Shown: in pieces, positions 34,122-41,850 of the stretch
How the letters are laid out: every line of letters begins with the position of its first letter
Numbering within the stretch: the stretch's first letter is position 1
From: Roseobacter cerasinus
GTDB lineage: Bacteria; Pseudomonadota; Alphaproteobacteria; Rhodobacterales; Rhodobacteraceae
DNA: 64,000 nt
Assembly: GCF_009811755.1 (NCBI RefSeq)
Contig: NZ_BLIV01000003.1
Location: 641,462-705,461 of the forward strand
Direction of reading: 5' to 3'
The notes under the pieces: generated by a model
The model's input: the letters and a program-made list of their open reading frames with translations, nothing else
What the model was told of the DNA's origin: nothing
Databases searched by the model: none
Position numbers and translations under genes: made by a program

Positions 34122-35161
34122 TGGCGAAATTTGACATCAACACAATGTCAGAATCCTCTGTTCTGGACCTGGTCGAATTGAAACCAGAGATTCAAGTAGA
34201 CCCAGAATACCAAAGGCCAGGAGGGGTATGGTCTCTCTATAAGAAGCAGTTATTCATCGACTCGTTGATCAACCGGTACGACATCCCAAAATTCTATTTC
34301 CACTACTTGATTGGCCCAAATGCCATTGAAGGCAAGAGATACGCGGTGATCGATGGTCGTCAGCGACTTGAGGCTATTTGGGATTTTGTGGAAGGAAAGT
34401 TTGCTTTGGGAGCAGACTTTTCTGCGCAAGACAACCCAGATGTTGCCGCTGCAAACATGACATACAGCGAACTTTCGGATAAATACCCTCGCGTTCTGTC
34501 GAAGCTCCACACCCGAAGCCTTCCGGTTCAGGTGATCATTGCCGACGAACTTGATTTCATTGAGGACATGTTCACGCGCCTAAATGAAGCCACCCCACTG
34601 AACGCCGCCGAGAAAAGAAATGCGTTTGGCGGCCCACTACCGACCATCTTCCGAGACATAGCGGCGCTCCCGTTTTTTACCAACAAGGTCAAAGTCTCCG
34701 GCACCCGCTATCGCTACCACGATCTTGCCGCTAAGCTCTTGTATCTTGAGCATGTTGGGGAGTTTGTAGACACAAAAAAGGCCTCGCTGGACGCCTTTGT
34801 GAAAGACTCCAAGGCTGGAAAAGTGTCGGTAGCTCAAGCAACGGTCGGTCACGTTATTGCTGTGCTCACAAAGATGGCAGAAGTCTTTGCTGACAGCGAT
34901 GTGCTGCTAAAAAGTTCAGGCATGGTGGTCGTCTATTACCTGCTGTTCTCGAAGTTACTCTCCGAAAACGCATCAATCAATTTTGGCAGAGCGGAACTTT
35001 CTGGCTTCGAAGACATTCGAAGGGACAACCGAGCGAAATTCGCTGCCGAGGAAGACGGTGTCGACTTCAAACTGATCGAGTTTGACGAGCTTGCGCAGTC
35101 GTCAAACGATGGCGCTGCCATTCAACGAAGATATGAGGTTTTGCGTGAGCACGTTACCTAG
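34121..35161 (+). CDS. DUF262 protein (GmrSD/ParB-nuclease-like)
   Basis: A 346-residue DUF262 protein. The N-terminal part has DPEYQRPGGVWS (residues 28-38) and VIDGRQRLEAIWDF (77-89), the DGQQR-type motif of this ParB-nuclease-like superfamily; DUF262 also forms the GmrS half of GmrSD, which cuts modified phage DNA. FTRLNEATPLNAAEKRNA (151-168) is the second conserved block. There is no DUF1524 HNH half (GmrD), so a GmrSD-type complete nuclease is not present. It is coupled to the FRG gene by a one-base overlap. It probably uses nucleotides or DNA in defence, but this is inference. Confidence 0.85.
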   Translation: MAKFDINTMSESSVLDLVELKPEIQVDPEYQRPGGVWSLYKKQLFIDSLINRYDIPKFYFHYLIGPNAIEGKRYAVIDGRQRLEAIWDFVEGKFALGADFSAQDNPDVAAANMTYSELSDKYPRVLSKLHTRSLPVQVIIADELDFIEDMFTRLNEATPLNAAEKRNAFGGPLPTIFRDIAALPFFTNKVKVSGTRYRYHDLAAKLLYLEHVGEFVDTKKASLDAFVKDSKAGKVSVAQATVGHVIAVLTKMAEVFADSDVLLKSSGMVVVYYLLFSKLLSENASINFGRAELSGFEDIRRDNRAKFAAEEDGVDFKLIEFDELAQSSNDGAAIQRRYEVLREHVT

Positions 35162-35246
35162 TGTGTACAAACCCAAGATACACACTTGACAATCGCCAGC
35201 CGCACCCCCAACTTGTGTACACGATCAATGTACACAAGGAACATCT
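35161..35246 (+). promoter_or_regulatory. Promoter and twin operators of the restriction gene
   Basis: A -35 box TTGACA lies at 35186-35191. A perfect inverted repeat, CTTGTGTACA and TGTACACAAG around CGATCAA, covers 35212-35238, over the expected -10 position and ending 8 bp before the start codon. A second, weaker pair (GTGTGTA/TACACAC, 35161-35185) sits upstream of the -35 box and shares the TGTGTACA half-site. This layout resembles C-protein operators in R-M systems and fits self-repression by the helix-turn-helix of the encoded protein. Confidence 0.7.
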
Positions 35247-36251
35247 ATGGAAAATACGCAACTTGCCTCCCTTACGGAGCTCGCCTCGATAGCAAATGTT
35301 TCTCGCCAAGCCGTCTGGAACTGGTCCAAACGCAAGGCCGACTTTCCCAAACCTGTGTCGGAAGGACCAAATGGTCCCACATACAAGGTCGAGGAATTCA
35401 AGACTTGGCTTGAGAACGATGGGAAAGCGATTGGTGGAGCATTAGTCGGAGCCAACTCAGTTGCAGAAGATCTCCTGGCGACTGATCCGAACAACGCGAG
35501 GTCCGCAATTGAAGCCCTAAGTGCTGTTAAGAAAAAGCGGCTGCGACAAGAACTGACCGCCAAAATGGAGCTCTTGCGGGAACTGGAAGCCGAATTGGAT
35601 GCAGTCAAGCAACCAGAACACATTTTTGACCCATCAAATCCAAACTACATGGGCCGGTTTACTGCTGCAGCCCTGCTAATCCAACCCCGTCACCCCCTTG
35701 CGGAAGTCGAAAAATTCTACGGTGCGGGTGTCTATGCGCTCTATTACAAGGGCGACTTCCCCGCATACGAAAAGATTTCAGGAAAGGAGACGCCTCTGTA
35801 TACAGGCAAGGCCGACCCCAAGATTGCGCATGCGGAAAACCCTACCGAGCAAGGTGAGTCATTGAGTCGACGGATCAATGAGCACCGCAAGAGCATAGAG
35901 TTGGTGTCGGGCGAAGGTGGCATAAGCCTAGATGATTTTGAAGTTCGGTACCTTGTGACCGCTAGCGGATTTCAGGTAACCGCCGAAAACTTCCTCATCA
36001 ATTACTTTAAGCCAATTTGGAACAAAGAAACCAAAATCTGCTTTGGTATTGGCAAGCATGGTGATGATGCCAATACTCGCAAGAACAAAAAATCTCCTTG
36101 GGACACATTGCACCCGGGACGTAAATGGGCGCTTGCGAGTGAGGAGATGAAAACGCCTGCTGAAATAGCGGCCGATATTTCCGACCATCTAGATGCCTTC
36201 CCGCCTATTGATGAGGTCGACTTTAAATCCCTCCTTCTTGGAGGAACTTAG
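35247..36251 (+). CDS. HTH-fused Eco29kI-type GIY-YIG restriction endonuclease
   Basis: A 334-residue protein. Residues 9-55 form an excisionase/MerR-like helix-turn-helix (ELASIANVSRQAVWNW then YKVEEFKTWL). A charged coiled coil follows (about 95-120). Residues 155-295 match the Eco29kI GIY-YIG nuclease: GAGVYALYYKGDF (159-171), LYTGKADPK (184-192), SLSRRINEH (206-213, Arg and His), TAENFLINYFKPIWN (245-259, catalytic Glu247 and Asn259) and WDTLHPGRKWA. All catalytic residues known for Eco29kI are present. Eco29kI itself is about 214 residues and recognises CCGCGG; the extra N-terminus here is unusual. It ends 4 bp inside the convergent methyltransferase gene. Confidence 0.85.
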   Translation: MENTQLASLTELASIANVSRQAVWNWSKRKADFPKPVSEGPNGPTYKVEEFKTWLENDGKAIGGALVGANSVAEDLLATDPNNARSAIEALSAVKKKRLRQELTAKMELLRELEAELDAVKQPEHIFDPSNPNYMGRFTAAALLIQPRHPLAEVEKFYGAGVYALYYKGDFPAYEKISGKETPLYTGKADPKIAHAENPTEQGESLSRRINEHRKSIELVSGEGGISLDDFEVRYLVTASGFQVTAENFLINYFKPIWNKETKICFGIGKHGDDANTRKNKKSPWDTLHPGRKWALASEEMKTPAEIAADISDHLDAFPPIDEVDFKSLLLGGT

Positions 36252-37408
36252 CTATTGCCCAACTTGTCCCGTACACTTTCTGCAACAACTCTACCAAGTT
36301 CAACAGGCACAGCGTTTCCAAGCTGGCGCATGGTTTCACTCCATGATCCGTGAAAAACCATCTGGTCTGGGAAGGTCTGGAGACGCGCTGACTCCCGGAT
36401 TGTAAAGTATCTAACACTCCCATCAGGTCGTCTTAGCATGTTCTCTCCACCGGGCACGCCGTGCACGCCTGCTTTTAATGTTTTTGCGGGCTCATCTAGA
36501 GGACTACCTGTGTGACCTGGGTAGCTTCTAGCACCTGGTTGAAAGTTATGATCCTTGAACTTTGTTGACCGCTTGGGCGACATTTTTGGGTCCGGCATAT
36601 CCGAAATCGCATCTCGAACGGTCTTCCAGCCCGCGAAATTTGGTCGCGCGTCTAGACGTGATGCTCGTCGAATTTGGCGCTCCTCCTCGGGGCGATCCTT
36701 CTTCGAAACCTTGTGCCGGTCCCAGTATTCTCCGGAACGCCATTTGTCCCAAAGCAATGCATCTTGGGAATGCGTCGTGTCAGGGAAGTGCCAATCGATT
36801 GAGGTATCTGATCGAAAACCAACGATGAAGACACGTTCACGCTTTTGGGGAACCCCGTAATTTGCAGAGTTGAGAACACGTAGCGCTACACGATACTCTA
36901 ATCCACGGTATCGACCCTTGGTTTCATATTCCTCTAACCGAGCCAAGTGATCCAACCAAGGCTCGCCGTGCTTTTCGACGAGTTCCGGATGCCTTAGCTG
37001 CAGGCGAATATACTCGAGGTAATTTGCAAAGGTTGTTCGGGTAAGCCCCTTCACGTTTTCGAAAACGAATGCACGAGGCTTCAGAGTTCTGATTGCTCGG
37101 ATTGCTTGCGGGAACATATCTCTTGGATCGAGATGCGCTCGGTGTCTTCCTCCTAGTGAGAACGGCTGGCAAGGCGGTCCACCAGTTACCAAGTCGACGT
37201 CATTTTCAATGCTCTTGAAATCAAACTCTCGAACATCAACCTCGTGGAGAGGCCAATCGGCAACCAAGTCCAAACCCAGATCTTTGTTTTGGCGAATGGT
37301 ATCGCAAGCCCATCGGTCCCAGTCCATAACTGCAACTGGCGTGAAACCAGCTTGGCTCACTCCCAATCCTAGGCCACCCGCCCCGACGAATAGTTCAACT
37401 GATCTCAT
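36248..37408 (-). CDS. C5-cytosine DNA methyltransferase
   Basis: A 386-residue Dcm-type enzyme. Motif I is VELFVGAGGLGLG at the N-terminus, motif IV VTGGPPCQPFSLGGR holds the catalytic Cys, motif VI FENVKGL, motif VIII QKRERVFIVGF, and the C-terminal FTIRESARLQTFP plus GNAVPVELGR form motifs IX-X. I start at MRSVELF, which has a GGAAGAG site; the upstream frame is not family-like. It protects host DNA from the adjacent Eco29kI-like enzyme. The two genes converge and share the last 4 bp, unlike the co-directional Eco29kI operon, so R and M have separate promoters. Confidence 0.93.
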   Translation of the reverse strand: MRSVELFVGAGGLGLGVSQAGFTPVAVMDWDRWACDTIRQNKDLGLDLVADWPLHEVDVREFDFKSIENDVDLVTGGPPCQPFSLGGRHRAHLDPRDMFPQAIRAIRTLKPRAFVFENVKGLTRTTFANYLEYIRLQLRHPELVEKHGEPWLDHLARLEEYETKGRYRGLEYRVALRVLNSANYGVPQKRERVFIVGFRSDTSIDWHFPDTTHSQDALLWDKWRSGEYWDRHKVSKKDRPEEERQIRRASRLDARPNFAGWKTVRDAISDMPDPKMSPKRSTKFKDHNFQPGARSYPGHTGSPLDEPAKTLKAGVHGVPGGENMLRRPDGSVRYFTIRESARLQTFPDQMVFHGSWSETMRQLGNAVPVELGRVVAESVRDKLGNS

Positions 37409-37626
37409 ACCGCTCTTCCGATCATCTTCATCGTATAGCGTGAAGATTAATGCTTCCTGATTAGCTGCTTGCGGGTTCGAGGACCCTACCGCACAAGATA
37501 TAGAACATGGGGTGCTGCTCGTACATGGTTTTGTGGTCTCCGATGGGCCGACCACAAAGCCGACTGCCGCCTAGCGCAGCATCGGGACGTCTACACCCTT
37601 CTTCCGCAGGACGGCCGCAACCGACG
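37409..37626. other. Short non-coding debris before the VapE remnant
   Basis: No credible complete gene is seen. A short minus-strand frame (37571-37669, 32 residues: MAEFPDAKTTVRSIASVAAV) may be the tail of a lost gene; its frame is closed by a stop just upstream. It is consistent with deletion scars between the methyltransferase and the VapE fragment. Confidence 0.35.
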
Positions 37627-38091
37627 CTATAGAGCGGACCGTGGTCTTGGCGTCTGGGAACTCGGCCATGGCCAGCTTTGACCTGTCCGACCCGGATCAG
37701 CTGGCGCGGGCATTCCACCACACCAACACGAAGCCGATGGAGGCTCACGCAACGGTGAGGCAACCCGCTCCCCATTAATCGTTTCTTCGGCATAGTCGCC
37801 CGTTCTATTCTCAAAGGCTTGCCGTTCCGTTCGCCGGTTGCTCAGCATCACCGCCAATTCGTCAACCCAGGGATCATCGACCGTCTCGTCTGCCTGGCGT
37901 TCTGCCGCCATCGACCACAAAGGCTCCGGTAATACGTGCCCGATGCCCGACTTGAACAACGCATCAGCTTCGGCCCAGAGTTGGTCTCGATGCTCGGCAA
38001 TCCAATCCAGATCAACTCTGGACCCAGGAGCCATTTCCAACGGCCAGAAACGCCGAGCACCAGTTGGATCGCTCAGGTATGGCAGATGCAC
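37627..38091 (-). pseudogene. VapE/virulence-associated E-like fragment
   Basis: The translation LPYLSDPTGARRFWPLE, then DLDWIAEHRDQLWAEADALF and DPWVDELAVMLSNRR, matches the C-terminal part of VapE-type primase/ATPase proteins from phages and integrative elements. The N-terminal two thirds are missing, and the sequence upstream (to about 38220) is open but not VapE-like. The end of the frame is also out of register. So this is a remnant of the replication module of the element, a DNA helicase/primase in function when intact. It has no credible start codon; the frame begins with GTG inside the conserved domain. Confidence 0.65.
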
Positions 38092-38320
38092 ATCAGCCCT
38101 TTCACTTCGGTGTCCCGATGGATGCCCGAGCCGAGTGGGAGGTCCCTGATACGGGCCTCGGTGAATTTGAGTATGGTCATGAAAAGCACAGTCCCGAGTA
38201 CAGTGTTTGCGATTAATCCAGGTGGGCCTGGATGGTGTTACCGGGATGATATTGCTATGTTTTCAAGGCACCGTACGCCCCGAATGAGCCAAAATGGACC
38301 ATGATTTGCTCGCAATCTCA

Positions 38321-38367
38321 GACTGTTAATCAATTGGTCGTAGGTTCGATCCCTACCGCCGGAGCCA
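38321..38367 (+). repeat. Island right attachment repeat (attR)
   Basis: A 47-bp exact copy of the tRNA-Asn 3' end (33140-33186), including the anticodon and T arm and CCA but lacking the 5' half, so it is not a tRNA gene. It marks the far end of the island. Confidence 0.9.
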
Positions 38368-38921
38368 TAAAAATCAAGCACTTAGGCTGATTTTCGTCGT
38401 GCCCCTCGGGGCCCGAGTACAGAGTAAGCACAGAAAACACCGCGCAGATTGGAGTTGTCTGTTTCTGGTCCCTGTCTTCGTCCAGCCCTGCAGCCTAGCC
38501 TAGGTCGGGAAACGCGAACTTAGCAGTCTGGTCTTTTCTGTCACCCGTTGCCATATCGCCCGGGGAAGGGCCAACGGTCGCTGCGCAGGTGACCCCAGCA
38601 GTGCTTCAAGCTGCGGCCGAAACATGGGCGTGGCGATTTGTTGCCCCGTTTGCCACCAGAACGCGTGTTCGGTCAGGTTGAATACACGAAAAGAAACCCG
38701 TCTCGTCAGACCTTTGATGACTTCGACCGCTTTTTCCTTTCGTGGAGCACAGAACGCCTCCATGACCAAGCTGGCATATTTGAAGTTCCAGCCTCGCTGG
38801 CCTGACGCTATGCGAATATGCTAACTGGTCAAATGGAGGTCAAAACCTGAACGGAACCAATCTAAGATAGCAGGCTCTCCAAAGAGCAGGTCAGAGTCTT
38901 ACCGCAAAAGGAGGTGAACAC
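38368..38921. other. Decayed second element end; no credible gene
   Basis: The first hundred bases are a diverged copy of the island's left end: CGAGTACAGARTAAG-type sequence at 38414-38460 parallels 33233-33278. The rest has one small minus-strand frame (38500-38769, 89 residues, starting MVMEAFCAPRKEK) with no recognised family. I read the stretch as the stump of an earlier, related insertion. Confidence 0.5.
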
Positions 38922-39275
38922 ATGTCATATATAGACGGATTTGTCGCGGCGGTGCCAAACGACAAAAAGCAGGAATTCCTCGATCATTCCCGGATCGCCG
39001 GTGCCGTATTCAAACGCTACGGAGCATTGAAGACTGTTGAGAACTGGGGGGATGATGTTCCAATGGGCGAGGTCACGTCCTTTCCGCAGGCCGTTCAATG
39101 CAAGGACACCGAAACCGTGGTCTTCTCCTGGGTTGTCTGGCCGTCCAAGGACGTGCGTGATGCCGGGTGGGCCAAAATCATGGAAGACCCCGAAATGTCC
39201 CCCGATGCAAACCCAATGCCCTTCGACGGCAAGCGCCTGATTTTCGGTGGTTTCGAAACACTCCTTGAAACCTAA
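38922..39275 (+). CDS. DUF1428 protein (YbaA-like)
   Basis: A 117-residue protein of the DUF1428 family (dimeric alpha/beta barrel fold), beginning MSYIDGFVAAVPNDKKQEF and containing VVFSWVVWPSKDVRDAGW and the ending FGGFETLLE. Function is unknown; E. coli YbaA is the best known member. Its ribosome-binding site, AAAGGAGGTGA (38907-38917), is a near-perfect match to the 16S anti-SD, unusual here, implying high translation. It ends 4 bp inside the convergent FGGY kinase gene. Confidence 0.9.
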   Translation: MSYIDGFVAAVPNDKKQEFLDHSRIAGAVFKRYGALKTVENWGDDVPMGEVTSFPQAVQCKDTETVVFSWVVWPSKDVRDAGWAKIMEDPEMSPDANPMPFDGKRLIFGGFETLLET

Positions 39276-40756
39276 AGAAGACGCGCGATGTCTTTTGTCT
39301 GCTCGTAGAGGCGGCGAAACAGATCATAACCCGTGCTATAGGCCGGGTGAGACACGGCAGTGACCGTGGCCGCCGCTGGGTTCCACTGGGCGATATCCGC
39401 ACGTTTCACCGCCTCAATCGCAATGGCTGCCAAAAAGGCGTCGCCATAACTTGCGCCAATGGTCTTTTGGCAAACCACCTGATCTATGCCCGTGATGTCC
39501 GAGGTCGCTTGCAGCCACAGCTGGTTTTTCGTCCCACCGCCCACAGCAAGCACGCGTTTGGGCGAGGACCCGAACTCTGCGAAAGTGTCGGTCACATGGC
39601 GGGTACCATAGGCGATGCCTTCGATCAGCGCGCGATACATGTCGCCGCGTGTGTGGGTCAGGTTTAAACCAAACAAAGCGCCTTTGGCATGCACGTCATG
39701 CAAGGGCGTACGTTCCCCCGAGAAATAAGGCAGCTGCAACAGACCATTGGCTCCGGGGGGTGAGGCCGCAGCCTCCTGAGCCAGCAGAGGGAAGGCCTCC
39801 GCCGTGTCCAGATCACGTGCGATCTGATCCCGGAACCAATGGGTCAGCGTGCCTGAGGTGGCCAGCCCCGCCATCGACGCATGCTCTCCCTCAAAAAGCC
39901 AAGGGGCATACCAGATGCGCGGGTCGGTGACTCGCTTTGCCGTGCGCAGAATGATGAAGATGGTCGAGCCATACATCATCATCATATCGCCCGGGTGATC
40001 CACCCCGACAGAGAGCGCTTCGGCGGCGGCATCGATGGTCCCGGCGGTCACTGGCGTCCCGGGCGCCAGCCCGGTCGCCGCGGCCGCCGCCTCGGTCACC
40101 TGCCCAGCGATCTCACTCGACCACATCAAGCGCGGCAGCTTGTCCAACGGCAGAATGTCATCCGCCAGATCATCGACCCACCCCTGGATATGCACATCGT
40201 AGAGTGGCGCAAAACTTGAGGCGGTGTAGTGGTCAATGACCACCTCCCCGGTCAACCGCTGCACTAAAAAGCTGGTCGATGTCATCACATGCGCGACCTG
40301 CGCATAAAGGTCTGGATGATGGCGCTTGAGCCAGAGGATCTTGGGGCCCACCGACTGGGATGTCAGCGCATTGCCGCAGCGGGCAATCAGCACATCCTCA
40401 CCAATCCGCTCGGTGAGCTCACGCACCTCCATCTCGGCCCGACCATCCACGCCGTATAGCACGCCATTCATCAAGGGCGCGCCATCAGCCGCAACCGGCA
40501 GCATGCAAGGACCAATGGCGCTGCACCCCACGGCCTTGATCTCGCGCGCATCAATCCCGCTCTCCCGCAGCAGGGTCTGGCAGACAAAGACGAAATCCCC
40601 CCACCAGTCCTCCTGCGGGCGATGCTCAGCCCAGCCGGGTCGAGGCACCAGCATCTCGTGGCTGCGGGCGGCCTGCGCCACGACCTCGCCCGCGTGGTCC
40701 ACCAAAACGCCCTTGGTTTCATAGGTGCCGATGTCGATGCCCAGTGTATATGCCAT
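39272..40756 (-). CDS. FGGY-family carbohydrate kinase
   Basis: A 494-residue sugar kinase of the FGGY family (xylulokinase-like). The N-terminal ATPase fold starts LGIDIGTYETKGVLVD, has DWW(G)DFVFVCQTLL, and QSVGPKILWLKRHHPDLY. The C-terminal half carries GTIDAAAEALSVGVDHPGDMMMMYGST and VLAVGGGTKNQLWLQATSDITG, the FGGY_C signature. The sugar is unknown. It overlaps the stop of the M42 gene by one base, so it is the last gene of the BtpA-M42-FGGY operon. Confidence 0.92.
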   Translation of the reverse strand: MAYTLGIDIGTYETKGVLVDHAGEVVAQAARSHEMLVPRPGWAEHRPQEDWWGDFVFVCQTLLRESGIDAREIKAVGCSAIGPCMLPVAADGAPLMNGVLYGVDGRAEMEVRELTERIGEDVLIARCGNALTSQSVGPKILWLKRHHPDLYAQVAHVMTSTSFLVQRLTGEVVIDHYTASSFAPLYDVHIQGWVDDLADDILPLDKLPRLMWSSEIAGQVTEAAAAATGLAPGTPVTAGTIDAAAEALSVGVDHPGDMMMMYGSTIFIILRTAKRVTDPRIWYAPWLFEGEHASMAGLATSGTLTHWFRDQIARDLDTAEAFPLLAQEAAASPPGANGLLQLPYFSGERTPLHDVHAKGALFGLNLTHTRGDMYRALIEGIAYGTRHVTDTFAEFGSSPKRVLAVGGGTKNQLWLQATSDITGIDQVVCQKTIGASYGDAFLAAIAIEAVKRADIAQWNPAAATVTAVSHPAYSTGYDLFRRLYEQTKDIARLL

Positions 40757-41850
40757 CAGGTATAGTCGTCCCGGTTCAGTGAGTAGTCAGGGGTGAGGCG
40801 CGCCAACATCTCTTGCAGAAGAGTCGAAAGCTGCGCGAGATCGCGCAGATCACAGACCTCGCGGGCCGAATGCGAATAGCGCATGGGAAAGCCCAGATCG
40901 AGGCTCGCCACTCCCTCACCCACCAGCTGCACATAGCTGAGATCGGTCAACACGCCGGTCTGCGCCGAGCGTTGCAGCGGCAGGCCTCGGGCGGCTGCAC
41001 TGTCTTCGGCCAAGCGCACCAATGCGGGATGCGGGATCACACCGTTCAGCGTGCCACGCCCGTGAAAGCTGTAAAGGCTCACGCCCGGCCCCTGCCCCAG
41101 CGCCATCTCGCCGCGCGTTGCCATATCGGGTGTGTCGCTGGCCAGCATCAGGTCAATCTGCAGCGCGATATCCGGCTGCAACCGCTGCGCCAGCGGCTGC
41201 GCGCCGCGCAGGCTGAACTCCTCCTGCACCGTGAAGCACAAATGCACCGGAGGTCCATCCCTCCGCTGCAGGAGGTTGGCGGCGACATCAAGCAGCACGG
41301 CACAGCCCGCGCGATCATCGACGCTGGTGCCCATGATGCGGGTGTCGCCCAGCTGCACCGCGCGGGGCGAATAGACCACAGGCGTGCCAATGCGCAGGCC
41401 CGCAGCCTCCGCCGCGCCTTTCGTCGCAAAGCCTGCGTCGACAAAGACCTCGGCATAGGGCACCACAGTGTATTTCTCGGCAGACGTCGTGGCGTGATGG
41501 CTCTTGTTGGCGATCACGCCCGGCAGGTCCCTGCCCTCGCCAAGACAGATCAGCACCTCCTGTGCGGGCAGCGCGCGCTCTGGCACCCCGCCAAGACGTT
41601 CAAGGCGCAAAAGGCCATCCGCTTCGATCTTGCGCACAACAAAACCCAGCTGATCCATATGGGTAAAGAGCATCACCGACGGCCCCTGCCCCTCGAAGCT
41701 CACCCAAAGGTTCCCGAGCACATCGCTTTGAGCCGCGCAGCCCATTGCCTCAAGACGGGCTGCAATGGCGCGCCGGACGCGATCCTCATGGCCCGAAAGA
41801 CCCGGGATGCGCATCAGCGCCATCAGATCTTCCTCAATCTGATCTGTCAT
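40756..41850 (-). CDS. M42-family metallopeptidase (SgcX/FrvX-like)
   Basis: A 364-residue zinc aminopeptidase fold of the M42 family. Metal and catalytic positions can be read at MLFTHMDQLGF (His/Asp), GTSVDDRAGCAVLL (bridging Asp), TVQEEFSLRGAQPL (catalytic Glu-Glu) and SDTPDM, with the last His in GFPMRYSHSAREV. M42 proteins such as SgcX and FrvX are found in sugar operons where their role is unclear; some are aminopeptidases. It overlaps the BtpA-like start by 4 bp (ATGA). Confidence 0.9.
   Translation of the reverse strand: MTDQIEEDLMALMRIPGLSGHEDRVRRAIAARLEAMGCAAQSDVLGNLWVSFEGQGPSVMLFTHMDQLGFVVRKIEADGLLRLERLGGVPERALPAQEVLICLGEGRDLPGVIANKSHHATTSAEKYTVVPYAEVFVDAGFATKGAAEAAGLRIGTPVVYSPRAVQLGDTRIMGTSVDDRAGCAVLLDVAANLLQRRDGPPVHLCFTVQEEFSLRGAQPLAQRLQPDIALQIDLMLASDTPDMATRGEMALGQGPGVSLYSFHGRGTLNGVIPHPALVRLAEDSAAARGLPLQRSAQTGVLTDLSYVQLVGEGVASLDLGFPMRYSHSAREVCDLRDLAQLSTLLQEMLARLTPDYSLNRDDYT

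Larger units (their letters stand above)
33187..38367. mobile_element. Integrated defence island in tRNA-Asn
   Basis: A 5.2-kb segment bounded by the 47-bp tRNA-Asn 3'-end repeat. Cargo in order: FRG-domain protein, DUF262 protein, helix-turn-helix/GIY-YIG restriction enzyme, C5 DNA methyltransferase (convergent), then debris with a VapE-like primase fragment. The cargo genes are visibly less GC-rich than neighbours, indicating transfer. No integrase or excisionase is seen, so the element is probably a relic or moved by enzymes supplied in trans. Its left end (33233-33278) is echoed in diverged form just beyond the right repeat (38414-38460), indicating that a related element integrated next to it. 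Confidence 0.85.

Noticed and set aside
33187..38367. An integrase gene inside the island
   Set aside because: I looked for tyrosine- or serine-recombinase signatures on both strands of the island and saw none.
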